The notes beneath the pieces are model-generated. The model was not told the origin of the DNA. It ran no database searches and worked only from the letters and a program-made list of their open reading frames with translations. 64,000 bases of DNA from Prorocentrum cordatum (lineage: Eukaryota > Sar > Dinophyceae > Prorocentrales > Prorocentraceae), in contig CAUYUJ010018901.1 in the NCBI GenBank assembly GCA_963575745.1, positions 128,688 to 192,687 on the forward strand. The letters are read 5' to 3'. The translations under genes and the position numbers were made by a program. Position 1 is the first letter of the stretch. Each line of letters starts with the position of its first letter. Shown here one piece after another: positions 9,831 through 20,360 of this stretch.

Positions 9831-11182
9831 TCACCCATGCTGTTGGAGTGCCCTTTCCCAAGCTATCCGATCCTCCGTTTTGACACCATCAACCATGACG
9901 TGCGTGATGTGCTTACGTGTCTTCTTTCCGCCCCTAACTTTGAACTGGACCTGGCGACTGCGATAATGTCGTCGTACTTTGTTCCAAATCCGTCGACTCT
10001 GCCGAAACTCCTCAATCGTGATCTCCCCCCTCTTCCATTGTTTGTGTTTTTGGTAGCGTTGATTCCTCACCTCCACCTCCTCCTTGGTCATCGATGGGGG
10101 CCTCAGGGGGTCATGTTGGAGCCCTTCAGGAAACGATGATGCTGTTCTCCTGATAGCCTGTGCCTGGGCCCCAACATCGGTCTCGTCCTCAATGGAAATC
10201 ACGTCCTCCTCCTCTCCTCCTGCAAACGGGTGAGATGTGGGAGCTAGGGCATGATCAAGACGCCATGCCACAACCTTCTCCATCCCTGGCGGCACTCTCC
10301 ACTTGGCAAAGGAAGGAATAGCTGGCACCGCCTCTCGAGATCTCATCTTACTCAATTGGGGCACATTCATTTCCAACAACTTGTGGTCACTCAAGAGCGT
10401 GACGGGCGTATCCGATGGTACGTTACATGGTAGAATCCAATGCTTAAAAACAACAAGATGCGGCCAACGACGCGGGATGGCTAAATAATCGCACACGTGC
10501 TCATATCCATGTTGTGAACGCCACGCACATGCACTCACATCCGCCCGAGATCCCTTTCGACCCCCAAAGGTGCTGGTGACCTGGAGTCTCTTGGCGCCCA
10601 TAGTGGTACACAGAGCGCCCGCCATACAAGTTCTGATAGCGCGCTTTTGCTCGTCATGCCCCCCCGTCGAGGAGCCTCAGAGCCCAAGGTAGCTTCCCCA
10701 GACACCTGGAAACCGTTCATGACCGAGTTACGAAAAGCTTCCACATTCGCATCCATCGAGATAATCACATGCTTGATCCCGAACTCCTTCTTAAGGCCCT
10801 GGACGGATAACGCCATACTAAGTAGGAGCTGCTGATACCACGCTACTGTTTCCCGCTGCGTTTCCCAGTTTCCAGAAAAATCGAAAGTATATTTGCGTGG
10901 TAAGTAGAAAGATACAAAGAGGAAGCCCTGGAAGACACAGATGACGAAACGTTCTCCAGGTTGATGTTTGCGAAAGGGTGGCAACAACTGTTTGCCCGCG
11001 GCAACCCCTGCCTTCCCCGCATTACAACGGAAGATATGATACGACGTATCAGTATCAACAACCTCTTCCTGCATGAATTGGCATTCTTGGAGTCCAATGA
11101 CGCCCGACCCCATGCCAGTGAAACGTTTGAAAACTGCGGCAGCCTGACGCGTCCCAAGCCGCCTAACATTCCAGCCTGCCAC
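9831..11182 (-). pseudogene. LINE apurinic-type endonuclease domain and linker
   Basis: The first frame (11182-10535) has AGWNVRRLGTRQ, GVIGLQECQF and VIISMDANVE, matching the N, E and D motifs of endonuclease/exonuclease-phosphatase folds. It passes by frameshift at about 10620 into a second frame (10625-9831), which has DYLAIPRRW and the terminal TLLSDHKLLEM with its S-D-H triad. A basic linker (KTRKHITHVMVDG) leads to the RT. The Glu, Asp and Ser-Asp-His positions are kept, but the frameshift breaks the protein. Confidence 0.7.
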
Positions 11183-11407
11183 GCGGCAGCCTGGGCACCC
11201 CTACTCCGGCCTGTTGCTCGTTGCCTGGAGCTCCTGTGCGTTAATCGAGCTGTCGGCTTTCGCAATCTCCGAGGCTGTGAGCTTCCATCCATCTCCTCGC
11301 GTCCAGACTCCAAAGCATACCTCATGTGCTCTCTGCATCTGCGGGCGTGCGCACGCCCAGCTCAATGTACCCCCACCGCGCTCAACCCTGCACTGTTCCG
11401 TTGGTAC

Positions 11408-12525
11408 TTATTTCATACTGTGAAACATCGCCGTAAGCTTCTTACCTGCTCGAACTTGTGGTTCTTTCCACGGAGGATTTTCAACTTCCAAAGTTAAACG
11501 TTGGTCGATCCTGGTTCCCAAGGAATCCTCACTGCGTAATATCACGTCTTTGTTTTGAATAGCTTCCCACCACTCCCCCTGCACCTCCCACGCAGTGTTT
11601 TTGGATACTCCTGGCTTGGAAAAGATCTCAATATGATAAACTCCATCACGTCGGTGGTTGGCTCCAGAAGTCGCGATGCGATCGAAGATCTTAACCTCCT
11701 CACTCTCGTGATGTCCAGAAATGTCATTGATGAGTACTTTCACCGTCTGCTCTGTATTATCCAGAAGCAGGTTTCGACCAGTACGTCCAACCACCTGTCT
11801 CGGATCACCTGTAGCCCATCCCTTAAGAATAATCCATCCTGGCGTATGCTCTGGGCGAACAATATTCCAGTGTTGTCAATACCTTTTCGACTCCCAGCAT
11901 CAGAGGGCGGTCCAGAAGCGCCTGCCCTAGTACTGGCCCCATGGAGGACACGTGCTGGATCAAGATTATGATTCTGAAGCTTTGTGATGGCCTGCTTCTG
12001 CTCTAACTGTTTACGTTTCATCTCCTCCACATCCCTGGCGACGTTATTCAACGAGTCCCTGACAGGAGAAACCTCCTCCCGAACTAATGCACGTGTTCCT
12101 TCTTTGAAATTCTCGAGTTTGGATTCCATCGTTCTGGTCTGATTGGAAAACATCGTAGTCAGGATATATTTGAGTCCCTCCCCAACGGCAAGATCAGCAT
12201 CCTGAGGGCCCTGTGCTGGCGGTGGCGGCGGCGGGGCCGCCTTCCTGGAAGGCGGGGACGGGCGACCAACACCTGGATCGCATGCTGCTGATGACTTGGC
12301 CTGCACTGGCGGTCCTGGTTTAACAGCTGTCGATGAGGCTGCACTGGGGTCCGTGGGCACCTGCTCTTTTGGGCCTCCAGGGGCTGGGGCTGGACGGAAG
12401 CCTCCAGGGCCCCCTCGCCAGGCCTCTCCCTCACGAGAACCTGTTGCACCTCCTCCTCCAACTCCTCTAGCTTCCTCACCACGTAAACCTGCACCATCCA
12501 CCTCCATACCTGCTCCTGCTGCCAT
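11408..12525 (-). pseudogene. LINE N-terminal region with coiled coil
   Basis: The ATG at 12525 starts a Gly/Ala/Pro-rich region. A predicted coiled coil follows (MESKLENFKEGTRALVREEV, then NNVARDVEEMKRKQLEQKQ), as found upstream of the endonuclease in long LINE proteins. The frame shifts near 11790 (VLVETCFWI against VVGRTGRNLLL) and continues to 11408. Another ATG at 12569 in a different frame gives a shorter alternative that I consider less likely. Confidence 0.5.
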
Positions 12526-12569
12526 TCTGCTGAGATGAACCCCCGACCTGCTTCCTCCATACCCTCCAT

Positions 12570-12703
12570 GTGGAAGGTTCGGACGTCAAAAGCGCAACAT
12601 TATGTCCCACTGTGTCCGTTTATGTCTTGTTTGTCTTCAAATGTATTGATATGTCTTGCATGTCGTCAAATGTCTTGATATGTCCTGTAGTTGGGTCAAA
12701 AAC

Positions 12704-12734
<31 letters not shown>
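12570..12734. repeat. Flank of element 1: 29-bp duplicated unit and (CAT)n tract
   Basis: Two imperfect copies of a unit containing TCAAATGTATTGATATGTC lie at about 12630-12690. They are followed by a (CAT)n run at about 12703-12734 that directly abuts the B2 repeat of element 1. Confidence 0.7.
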
Positions 12735-12825
12735 GACGATTTACTCGGCCAATAGAATGATATCCCAAAGCGATTCATCACAGGCTTGCCACCAAACAGC
12801 ATAGAAGTCCACTGCTCTATGTCCC
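12735..12825. repeat. Element 1 repeat B2 (91 bp)
   Basis: Matches 12960-13050 with about four mismatches over 91 bp. Its outer (left) end abuts (CAT)n. Confidence 0.85.
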
Positions 12826-12842
12826 AGGGCGGGTCGGGTCGG

Positions 12843-12959
12843 GAACAACAGAAGGCTATGAGCACGGGACGGGCGAGGCACGCGATGCTCCTGCGACCTT
12901 CCCCCTACTCGTGTCACTGTACGGCCCCCGTGTCGTCATTACTGTGCACGCACTCTCAT
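12843..12959. repeat. Element 1 repeat A2 (117 bp)
   Basis: Lies between the two B copies. It matches 50342-50458 with about one mismatch over 117 bp (starting GAACAACAGAAGG, ending CACTCTCAT). Such near identity suggests recent activity of the family. Confidence 0.85.
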
Positions 12960-13050
12960 GACGATTTACTCGGCCAATAGAATGATATCCCAAAGCGATT
13001 CATCACAGGCTTGCCACCAAGCAGCATAGAATTATACTGCTCTATGTCCC
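12960..13050. repeat. Element 1 repeat B1 (91 bp)
   Basis: Directly joins A2; the junction reads CTCAT then GACGATTTAC. A minus-strand frame can be read through it, but as it is duplicated I treat it as repeat rather than gene. Confidence 0.85.
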
Positions 13051-13169
13051 CAATCACCATCAAGAGGTCCCGAATCACAGAGATGTTTTGGCCTCGGGCG
13101 GGTACGGGAGGAAGAGGCCGTTCCTGGATGGGCGGTCGTCCGTGCCACCGAACTCGCAACGTGCTTCTG

Positions 13170-13890
13170 GGCCCACAGGGATCTGAAGGTGCCGGCGATA
13201 GCAGCGCAGAGACGAGGTGGGTAATGTTTAGCACGGTCGGTCTTCCATCCAGTCGTTTCTTTTCCTTCAAGATGTTCGTGGGGTTTTCCTGACCTAGAGC
13301 ATATGCCCGATTTGCCCACATCTTCGGTTCAGGAAAGAGTCGTCGAGATCTGAGGACATCAAGATGGCGGTCCGCTTCCTGAAGTCAGTCCCGAACTGGC
13401 ACTGGTCGAAAACAACAGACTTAGCGAACTTGGATTCTGCGATGTGCTTCAAAAACGGGACGAGCCAGAGCATAGAAGAGGCGGGGTTCTCGATCATGAA
13501 CGGTACTCCATATCGAATAGCTTGCCGAACGAGTTTGCAGGTTGCTTTAGCGAGCCGGTTGCCTTCGAAACAGACTTGCTTATCTAGATCCGAGAGGTTG
13601 GAAAAGCCCCAGATACACCCAGGAGAACGAACAGCACTCGGCATAGGTGAGGAGGGAGGTGCTCTTCTGGCTATACTGAATGAGCGGCATGGCGTAGCCG
13701 CGAATATCCACTGCACGCGGCCCGAGCTGATCAACTTCAGAAGTGCCTTCATCACTCCCGGCGCAAAAATGTCGATCTCAAGCTCGAGCTCTATCTCTAG
13801 CGACGAGATGCCACACCTCGCCACCGCCTTGCCGACTCCCTCGGAACCAGCGAAGATGTCGAGGAAGATGTCGCCTCGCTCCAGCCAGGC
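13170..13890 (-). pseudogene. Cytosine-methyltransferase-like domain of element 1
   Basis: A Rossmann-type start (FLDIFAGSEGVGKAVAR) resembles the SAM-binding motif I of C5 methyltransferases. AATPCRSFSIARR resembles the Pro-Cys catalytic motif IV, MIENPASSMLW resembles motif VI, and FDQCQFGTDFRKRT resembles motif VIII. The end of the domain (GKPHEHLEG, then YPPRLCAAIAG) lies in another frame from about 13310, so the reading is broken. It sits after the recombinase. C5-type methyltransferases in retrotransposons, including dinoflagellate ones, are known; whether this one methylates DNA is not shown. Confidence 0.6.
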
Positions 13891-14830
13891 GGTCGGGGCG
13901 CGCTCACCGTGCCGAGGAAGGTGTCTCCAAGGTGCGCCGTGCAGAGCCTGAGGTACTCCTGGACGCTGTCGTCTAGGCCCACGAGCAGGGAGTTGACCTT
14001 GCTGGACTTCTCGTACCTGATGAGAGAGCTCATGCTGGCCCAGCGCCCGCGACGCTGGACCCACCTGAGACCTCCTGCCCGTGATGACGTCCCACGACGG
14101 GCCTGCGCGCCGAAGGCTGTAGGGGGCGATCCCCAGGCCCTCGAGCCGGCACACCTTCAGCGCCTTCGCGATCATGGCCCCGAGCTCCGCCTGCGTGAAG
14201 CCCCACAGCGGGTCGCTCGCCCCCTTCCCCTGGCGGTACAGCTCGAAGAAGTGGCCGAGGAACTGCAGGTTCTCGTGGTCCATCGTCACGTTGTCGTCGT
14301 AGACGCCCGTCTTGGTGGGGTCTCCGTTGCTGTCCGAAGGCCCCGGGATCAGCGACCACTTCTGGTACTCTGGCCAGTAGCCAAGCGCGGGTGGGACGAC
14401 GTCCCGAACGCGGAGCCCACACAACTCCCCTGGCCGCAAGTAGGCGCTCAGCGCGACCAGCACGGCCACCGCCATGTCCGTGCGGCCCAGGAGGTGGAGC
14501 GCCACAGCCAGGCCACAGATCGTTGGGTATGGGGGCGGCAGGCGACCCAGCGCGGGCCTCCGGCGTCCCCAAGCCTTCAAGCACCTCTCGAACCTGGCCA
14601 GCGGCTTGGTGTTGGGCCGCTTCAGGTTCGGGTAGTAGAGGGGCACAGCGGCCTTCAGCTTCTCGCCATCGTGCTTCTTCCTGCCCTCGAGATACGCCTC
14701 GTCCGCCCAGTCCAGGAGGGCCGTCTCCAGCGAGTCCAGGGTGCTGACGTTCAAGCCCTAGCGGCGGGCGTACTCGTAGAACTCCTCGATCCGCCTGTGG
14801 CAATCCTCGACCTGGACGGGCCTCGCAGCG
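13891..14830 (-). pseudogene. Tyrosine recombinase of element 1
   Basis: The core contains AYLRPGELCGLRVRDV, with the first catalytic Arg, and later APYSLRRAGPSWD, the position of the H-x-x-R box. The final segment (MSSLIRYEKSSKVN, with the candidate nucleophile Tyr) is in another frame after a shift near 14090-14035. The N-terminal SAM-like part is separated by one in-frame TAG at 14758-14760 (EFYEYARR, stop, GLNVSTLD). All parts of a phage-type integrase fold are present, but this copy is inactive as it stands. Confidence 0.65.
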
Positions 14831-15089
14831 ATGCTCTCGAGGTAGGAGAGGCCTCCGCTGCTGGCCGAGCGCCGGGCGGCAGCCAGCCCCTGTGGCGACT
14901 GGCCGCCCTCCAGTGGCACAGCTTCGCGCACTCGAAGGTCGGGGCGATCCAGATGCATCACTGGCGCCGCCTCGACCCGCTGCGCCACGTTGCGTGTCGC
15001 GATGCCTGTCGCCACTCTGCGTCTCGCCGCAGGCGCCCTCGACAACGCGCCCGCCATCAGGATGAGGGAGCCCAGGGAGGACGCCATGC

Positions 15090-15700
15090 ATGGCCCAGAG
15101 CAGCAGCTGCAGGTTCCCAAAGCCGCGAAGGTCGATCAGCAGGATTGACCCCGGACGGGATCCAGCGGCACTGTACCCGCAGCCCAGTGGCGAGCTGCAG
15201 CGCGGCCATCTGACGAAGCTGGCCGAGGAGGGCTGGATCGCGACAGCGGCCTCTCTGCATGGCCAGCGCGAGTGACATATTGTCCACCAGCATGAGCACC
15301 TTGCTGTGCCGCCAGCGCCCGCAGCGAACCACGTGCTTGAGGCCGAGCTTGGCGCCTCTCGCCTCCTTGACGTGAATGGCCCCCTCGTGGCAGCCGCAGG
15401 GACGCTTGGCGACCACGGCCCACTTCGAGTCTCTGACCGAGGTGGGCGCAACGTCGGGAAAGTTCCCGATGCAAGCCAGGCGCCCTCGCTGACGCCCGCC
15501 ATGAAATTGCCGCCCCTGTCGATCGGAGGGTCGGCGTGGTCGTATCCCGCCAAGGCGATCTCACGGTGCTTGCGCAGCGGGTCCTTCTTGAACCTCCAGC
15601 GCTCGTCGTAGCTGCCAGTGATTCGTATATCTCGAGAGTCCCACTCAGCAGCACAGACGCCCAGCCCAGTATCGCAAGCATCCGTCGTCGGCGTGGACCA
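15090..15700 (-). pseudogene. RNase H-like domain of element 1
   Basis: The N-terminal half (TDACDTGLGVCAAEW, then GYDHADPPID) is in one frame. The C-terminal half (HVKEARGAKLGLKHVVR, LMLVDNMSLALA, RWIPSGVNPADRPSR) is in another, with the switch near 15400. The D, E, D and N-x-A-D positions of retroelement RNase H can be followed. It lies between RT and recombinase, as expected for YR elements. Confidence 0.6.
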
Positions 15701-17276
15701 GCGGCAGGATGGCAGCGGCGATGAGGAGCTCCCTCTTGACGCTCGGCCAGAGGTTCTCTGGCCCCCCTCCGGCAGCCTCGGCAAAGGCGAAGGAGGCCGC
15801 GATGCAGGACAGGCAAGGGCGTCGAAGCAAGAAAGCGAAGCAGAGGTGCCCAAGCATGGCTCGCATCTCCCTCCCAGTGCAGCGCCCGCGTCGTACAAGA
15901 GCATGTAGCCCAGCGTACAGTCGCCACGCCCTGGCGGAGGATAGCCTGACCACCTTCTTGTCCCCATCGAGGTGCACTCCCACGATGTCCAAAGAAGTGC
16001 TGACCTGCTCGATCTCATGCACGTGAAAGCCTGCTTGCCGAATGCCTTCGAGAGCCTGACGGCGCGTGGCCTCAACCTCGGCCTTGTCGCAGCCGAAGAC
16101 CCCGAAGTTGTCGACGCATGCCAACTGAACAGGTCCCCCCTCAAGCGAAGGAGGAGGTGTGCCGTCACGAAGAAGGCGAGCTGGAGGAAGACCAGCCCGC
16201 CGCAGGAGCCCCTCATGGACGAGTTGGGCCGCCCACATTGCCCACGAAAAGCCCATCGGTAGTGACTGCAGAGCCGGGTAGATGAGCTCGCTGGGACCAA
16301 CCTTGATACCATTGATGCTCTCCACCCCCACAGCCGAGGCACGGACCGCTGGTAGTGCAAAATACTGAGAGAATTCCTCATCGATCCTGAGCTCGTGGAA
16401 GTAGTCCTTGATATCGAAGCTGGCCGAGAAGATGGTCTGGTCAGAGGCGCACTCAAGACGGCTGAGCGAGTCGCCAGTAGCAGGCTGTATTGAATCTGGG
16501 ATGTCAAATCGTATGTTGGTCCTTCGTACATCGCATATAAGTCGTAATTCACCACTCTTATTGTGAACAAAGAACAAGCCCACCTTTTCCTTGTAGGTTC
16601 GAGTCCAGCGCACCAGTCCCCTGTCACGCAGATCCCGACAAAAACCCTCCCACTTCGCAGGCTGTGCCTCCAGCACTGGGTCAAAGTAAAGATTGGGCAG
16701 TCCCTCGCTCTTGATACGCAATGCATACTCCTCGTCACTGAGAAGGATGGTGTCGCGAAACCGCTTAAGCTTGTGCGACGCGTCCGAGGGCAGAACGCTG
16801 TAGATGTCCACCCCGTGCAGGTCGCGGCTCGGCAGAAATACTGAAGCCGAACCAAACGGTGCAATGTTCCCGGCACACTCGCTGTCACCATAGCGGGTGT
16901 CTGTACGCAGAAGCGCCGCGAGGGCTTCTTGCGGGGCGGGTCTCTCCTTAGGCAAGGGCACAGTTTCAACCGCTTCACGGGCCGGGGCAGCAGCAGCACG
17001 CGCCTGCTCACCACCAGGGCCGCTGGGCGACTTGTCACCGACGCCCCCGAGCTCGTTGAGACCCCAAATAATCTCGTCGGCGCGCCTGTCGATCCAGGCA
17101 CGGCGACAAATACGTTGTTGAACTCCACGACTTAGTGAGCTACGAGGGCCTCCCCCATCATGATGTCGAGGCAGGGGTAGAAGGTCACGCTGCCGACCGT
17201 CTGCCATGCCTTGGTCAAAAACTCGTCGCAGCCCTCGCAGAAGACAGCGACTCGGCGGCGGCCCGAGTCGGGCCAC
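15701..17276 (-). CDS. Reverse transcriptase of element 1
   Basis: A single open frame of about 540 codons holds an RT palm. KEKVGLFFVHNKSGELRLIC precedes FSASFDIKDYFHELRI (motif A), PMGFSWAMWAAQLVHE is motif B, and QLACVDNFGVFG is motif C. The catalytic box reads V-D-N rather than V-D-D, which I recall as common in dinoflagellate RTs of this type. The N-terminal part (DRRADEIIWGLNELGG) shares no recognisable fold. No ATG is required if this part was made as a Gag-Pol fusion; the frame start near 17276 follows directly on the Gag-like stop. The next domain needs a frame change near 15690. Confidence 0.7.
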
Positions 17277-17300
17277 GAAAATCGAAATACCGCGGGGCGG

Positions 17301-18394
17301 CTAGCCCTTCCTCGCAAGGGCCGCCTCCTCGCGGGCCTTGCGTCGTTCCTTCTGGATCGCAGCCTCGCCTTGGAGCTGCAACGCCACGTGCGAGGTGAGC
17401 TGCGGCGCCACGGCCGCGACCTTCCTGCCGAGGCCTTGGAAGTGCTCGCTCCCATCGAACCGCGGCGCCTTCGGGTTGGACGTGTACGCCTCCTCCAACA
17501 GCTGAACCCTCCTCGACAGGATCTCGAAGGAGGCGAGGGCAGACACGTCCAGTTGATCATATGTGAGCGCTGTTTCAAGAATCTCCATGAGACTGCCATG
17601 CTCGTGATTGACTCTGTCGTTGTCCGGCACATGGGCGTCTCGCATCCACTTCTCGGTCCTGGTGCGCGGCACGCTCCCCTGGTCTCTGATGAACTTGCAC
17701 AGCCAGAGCGTCGCCCTCGGGCCGACCACCGGGAAGTCGTCGAACCGCGGCTCCTCCAGCAGCCCGACGGCATTCGTGTAGGCCCTGAACCTCTGGCCCA
17801 TCTGATCGTACAGCACGGGCAGCACTCGGGCGTCAGAAGACTTGAGCGGCGCTGCAGCCGCCGCCCCGTCTCCAATCGCCTGAGGTCCGAGGCCAGCTCC
17901 TGGCAGACCTGCCCCAGAAGCTCGGACCACCGCCTGCTCGAGCTCGCCCTTCCTCGAGACCAACACATTCTTCTTGTTGCCGACCGCGATGCTCTCCAGC
18001 ACGAGGGTGGCCGCCCCGAGCTTGACCAGCGCGAACTTGCCCATGACGATGGCAGTGGCGTCCACGCTCCAGTCGGACCCGATGGAGGGCGCCCCCGGCT
18101 GGCCGTCGTTGGCCGCCACGATCCACTGCGTGCCAGGGGCGGGGCCGCCTCCGGGCGCCACCGCGGCCCCCACGGCTGCTCCAGCCCCCGGGATGGCGGC
18201 GCCTCCACCCACGGCGGCGAGCGGCACGGCAGGCGGGGCGGCCAGGCCGTCGGCCGCGGGAGCCGCGCCCACGTCTGCCACCAGAGCCCCGGCCCCGGCG
18301 CCGGCGGCGGCGGGCGGCGGCCCAGCCGGCAGGCCCGTGTCGGCGGCCCAGCCATGCTGACCCACCCGATCACGCACAGCACCAGACTCAGCAT
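17301..18394 (-). CDS. Gag-like protein of element 1
   Basis: About 350 residues in one frame: an Ala/Gly/Pro-rich start, then a globular part with RFRAYTNAVGLLEEPRF, VVGPRATLWLCKFI and ILETALTYDQLDVSAL, then a basic C-end (KERRKAREEAALARKG). I recognise it as a family that precedes RT in dinoflagellate retroelements; its biochemical role is unknown. No good ATG opens this frame. An ATG at 18394 in the next frame starts a hydrophobic segment (MLSLVLCVIGWVSMAG), so one frame shift near 18350 may separate a membrane segment from the body. Confidence 0.5.
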
Positions 18395-18496
18395 CAGCAG
18401 CGTCGTCGTCGATGCCCAGCCCAGCCCTATGAAAGTCGGAGTTACGGGGGGGGGTCGGGCCCCCCTGCCGAAATGGCTAGGTCGCCGGCAATGGTT

Positions 18497-18511
18497 TTGA
18501 GCCAAAACGGC
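18497..18511 (-). other. Spliced-leader relic at the 5' end of element 1
   Basis: The plus strand reads TTGAGCCAAAACGGC; its reverse complement matches the SL 3' part except for one A to G change. The same changed base occurs in the relic at 5159-5177. It lies about 100 bp before the candidate ATG at 18394 in the correct orientation. Confidence 0.65.
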
Positions 18512-18674
18512 AATATCTACTTTTCTTGCTCGCCGCGGGCTCGTATTTGCCCAAGTTTCACACGCGCAGGTTTGGAAAAGAGCTAACTTGACGGTTTTCG
18601 CCATCAACAGAAAGCAATAACAGCGCGCGGGCCCCAAACGAGCAATTATCAAGGCGACTCGTGCGAAGCCGCGA

Positions 18675-19090
18675 TGTTTTGTGGGGGGGCGAAACCATGG
18701 AAGGCGAGGCGTGGGTGGAAGGGAGGCCCACGGGAGGCCATTGCATAGCGCGCTGGCCTACGAGGGGCCGAACCACTACAACAGTCTACGGCGCCTCCGG
18801 CCAATGGGGCGAGAGGCCGTGGGACGCCATGGGAGGCCAATGGGCGCCATGGGGAACCACTGGAAGCCGCAGGAGGTCCAGCAACGACGGCCGACCCCAG
18901 CACTCAAGGCCACTGGGGCGGGAACCCGGAGGATGCCATTGAAGGCCACGGGGCAACGCAGAGGACCACAGGAGTCCGCCAAGCGAAAACTGACCCCGGC
19001 ACCCAATGCCATTGGACGAGAGACCCTAGAAATGCATAAGAGGCCATAGGATGCCACATGGGGCCGTTGAAGGCCACGCAGCAAGCGCCG
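18675..19090. repeat. Degenerate minisatellite built on GGCCATTGGG/CCATGGGAGGCC
   Basis: Imperfect units around AGGCCAATGGG and CCATGGG recur through the interval. No coding content is supported. Confidence 0.55.
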
Positions 19091-20042
19091 CCTCCAGTTT
19101 CCGCGGCCCGATCCTCGGAACGCCATTCGAAAAAATGAAATGCAAGCTCTGGTTGAAGCAAAAAAACAAACAATGAGCATCACATCGAAAGTAGCACATA
19201 TCATTAACGGGCAAGGCAATGGGGAAGGACAAACAATCACGCGTTCACGGGGCCCGGGTTATGGACGAACGGCGGACGAAACCAGCTTGTTAGAATCGAG
19301 CTGCGAATGAAACAACAGCGAAACCATCGTGGCAACACGCCGCAGCGGAGCAACCAGATAATCCCAGACTTGCCCGAATTCCGCGGGGTGCCGAGCTGGT
19401 GCAACTGGAGGCTCCAAGATGGCCCACTGGAGGCTCCAAGATGGCCCCAACGCGATCAAAATAAATATTCGCCTGTGCTTGGGGGGCGGCAACAAAGGCG
19501 CAGCCCTAGATACACAAAGTTCGCACTGTGACCGATTTGGGAAAGCAAATCAACTGCCCAAGGATTGCATGATAACGCTCCCAACGGCGGCAGCCCAATG
19601 GATATTTTTGCGAACGCACCAGCTGCGATCCCAAGTTTCTCGCGCTCGGCCAGCGGAGAATGGTGCCCCGCAGAGGCCGCCGTAACCCTGCCTGGCGAAA
19701 CGCACCCCCTTCGGCAGTGCAACTCCTGCTCTCTATGAGCACCCGCGTTGCACTGAGCTACCACCCTGGCGCCGTACGCCACTGGGCTACAGCCGCGCAC
19801 AAAATAAGACGGAAACGATCCACGACATAAGGGCGAGGGAAAGCGAGATATAATGAAGGAGACTGCGAGGATAGGGGGGGAAGCGGGAGACGGGGCGGAG
19901 AGGGGGGGCAAGGACGCAAGACCCGATCGAACCACCCAACACGGCATGCGCATAACAGTAAAAGCACGCATGATAAATGCGGGGTCGCATCATCGGCACG
20001 CGCGCGAAAAACGGCGGCGCTCTGTCCACAGCGGCGCTGTGT
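19091..20042. other. No gene recognised
   Basis: Moderately GC-rich DNA downstream of the minus-strand gene at 20-23 kb, perhaps partly its 3' untranslated region. A short duplication GAGGCTCCAAGATGGCCC lies at about 19409-19447. Two tRNA box-A-like words near 19770 lack a matching box B. Confidence 0.4.
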
Positions 20043-20360
20043 CTACGCCGAGGAGATGCCGCGCAAGAACTGACTCCACTCCATCCTGGCGCCCTGCTGC
20101 AGACCCGGGTAGGCCTCCAACATCTGAGCAACGAAACTCTTGACCCTGTCATCCTCGCCGGCGTGGCACGGAGAAATCGACTTACGGAAGTATGAACAGC
20201 CCGCACTGCCGACGAGGGACGCAACCATCGATCCACTCGGGATGATGAGAACATCGCCTGGCTGAGCCGTCAACATGAAGCCTTTGCCCTCGGGCATGCT
20301 CTTCGCGAGCTCGCCCCCATCGACCGTTGGCAATTGGGTTGCCCACTCCTTGAAATTCAC
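20043..20360 (-). CDS. Last exon of a multi-exon gene: cupin-like C-terminal domain
   Basis: The exon follows a plausible acceptor (GGTTCCCAG, then GTGAATTTC at 20360) and ends at a TAG (20043-20045). Its product of about 105 residues contains FKEWATQLPTVDGGELAK and AQPGDVLIIPSGSMVA. The G-D-x-x-x-x-P-S-G pattern resembles the turn of cupin/JmjC-like folds, but metal ligands cannot be assigned. The frame joins less clearly to the upstream exon: the obvious GTAAAT donor at about 20730 leaves the phase unresolved. The family seems dinoflagellate-specific; function unknown. Confidence 0.45.
   Translation of the reverse strand: MNFKEWATQLPTVDGGELAKSMPEGKGFMLTAQPGDVLIIPSGSMVASLVGSAGCSYFRKSISPCHAGEDDRVKSFVAQMLEAYPGLQQGARMEWSQFLRGISSA

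Larger units (their letters stand above)
5766..12525 (-). mobile_element. Decayed LINE-type non-LTR retrotransposon, about 6.7 kb
   Basis: Read on the minus strand, the parts come in LINE order: Pro-rich plus coiled-coil N region (12525-11408), endonuclease/exonuclease-phosphatase fold (11182-9831), reverse transcriptase (about 9790-8662), post-RT region (8525-7863) and RNase H (6790-5881). Frames change at about 11790, 10620, 9790, 9500 and 8660, and a TAA at about 6573 lies between two in-frame parts, so the copy is dead. A 1-kb GC-rich inverted minisatellite interrupts it at 6795-7862. The A8 run on the minus strand near 5766 may be the 3' tail. No target-site duplication was identified by eye. 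Confidence 0.8.
12735..18511 (-). mobile_element. Element 1: tyrosine-recombinase retroelement with methyltransferase-like domain
   Basis: The minus-strand order is SL relic (18497-18511), Gag-like frame, RT, RNase H, tyrosine recombinase, cytosine-methyltransferase-like domain, then direct repeats B1, A2 and B2. Recombinase plus split repeats place it near the Ngaro/DIRS group rather than LTR elements. The frame changes several times (near 17290, 15680, 15400, 14090 and 13880) and a TAG interrupts it at 14758. The expected A1 repeat is not found upstream; an SL relic is there instead. A near-identical copy of its A repeat lies at 50342-50458 at the start of another element. Confidence 0.75.

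Noticed and set aside
12956-13321. Independent small gene on the minus strand
   Set aside because: Its 3' half is the B1 repeat, and its 5' half overlaps the true methyltransferase-like end in another frame.
14030-17128. A 1032-codon minus-strand open frame
   Set aside because: Most of it is an off-frame shadow of the RT and recombinase of element 1 in GC-rich DNA; only a short part (RNase H N-half) is the true frame.
19690-19800. tRNA-like box A words on the minus strand (TAGCCCAGTGG, TAGCTCAGTGC)
   Set aside because: No box B and no foldable acceptor stem; at most a decayed tRNA-derived SINE.
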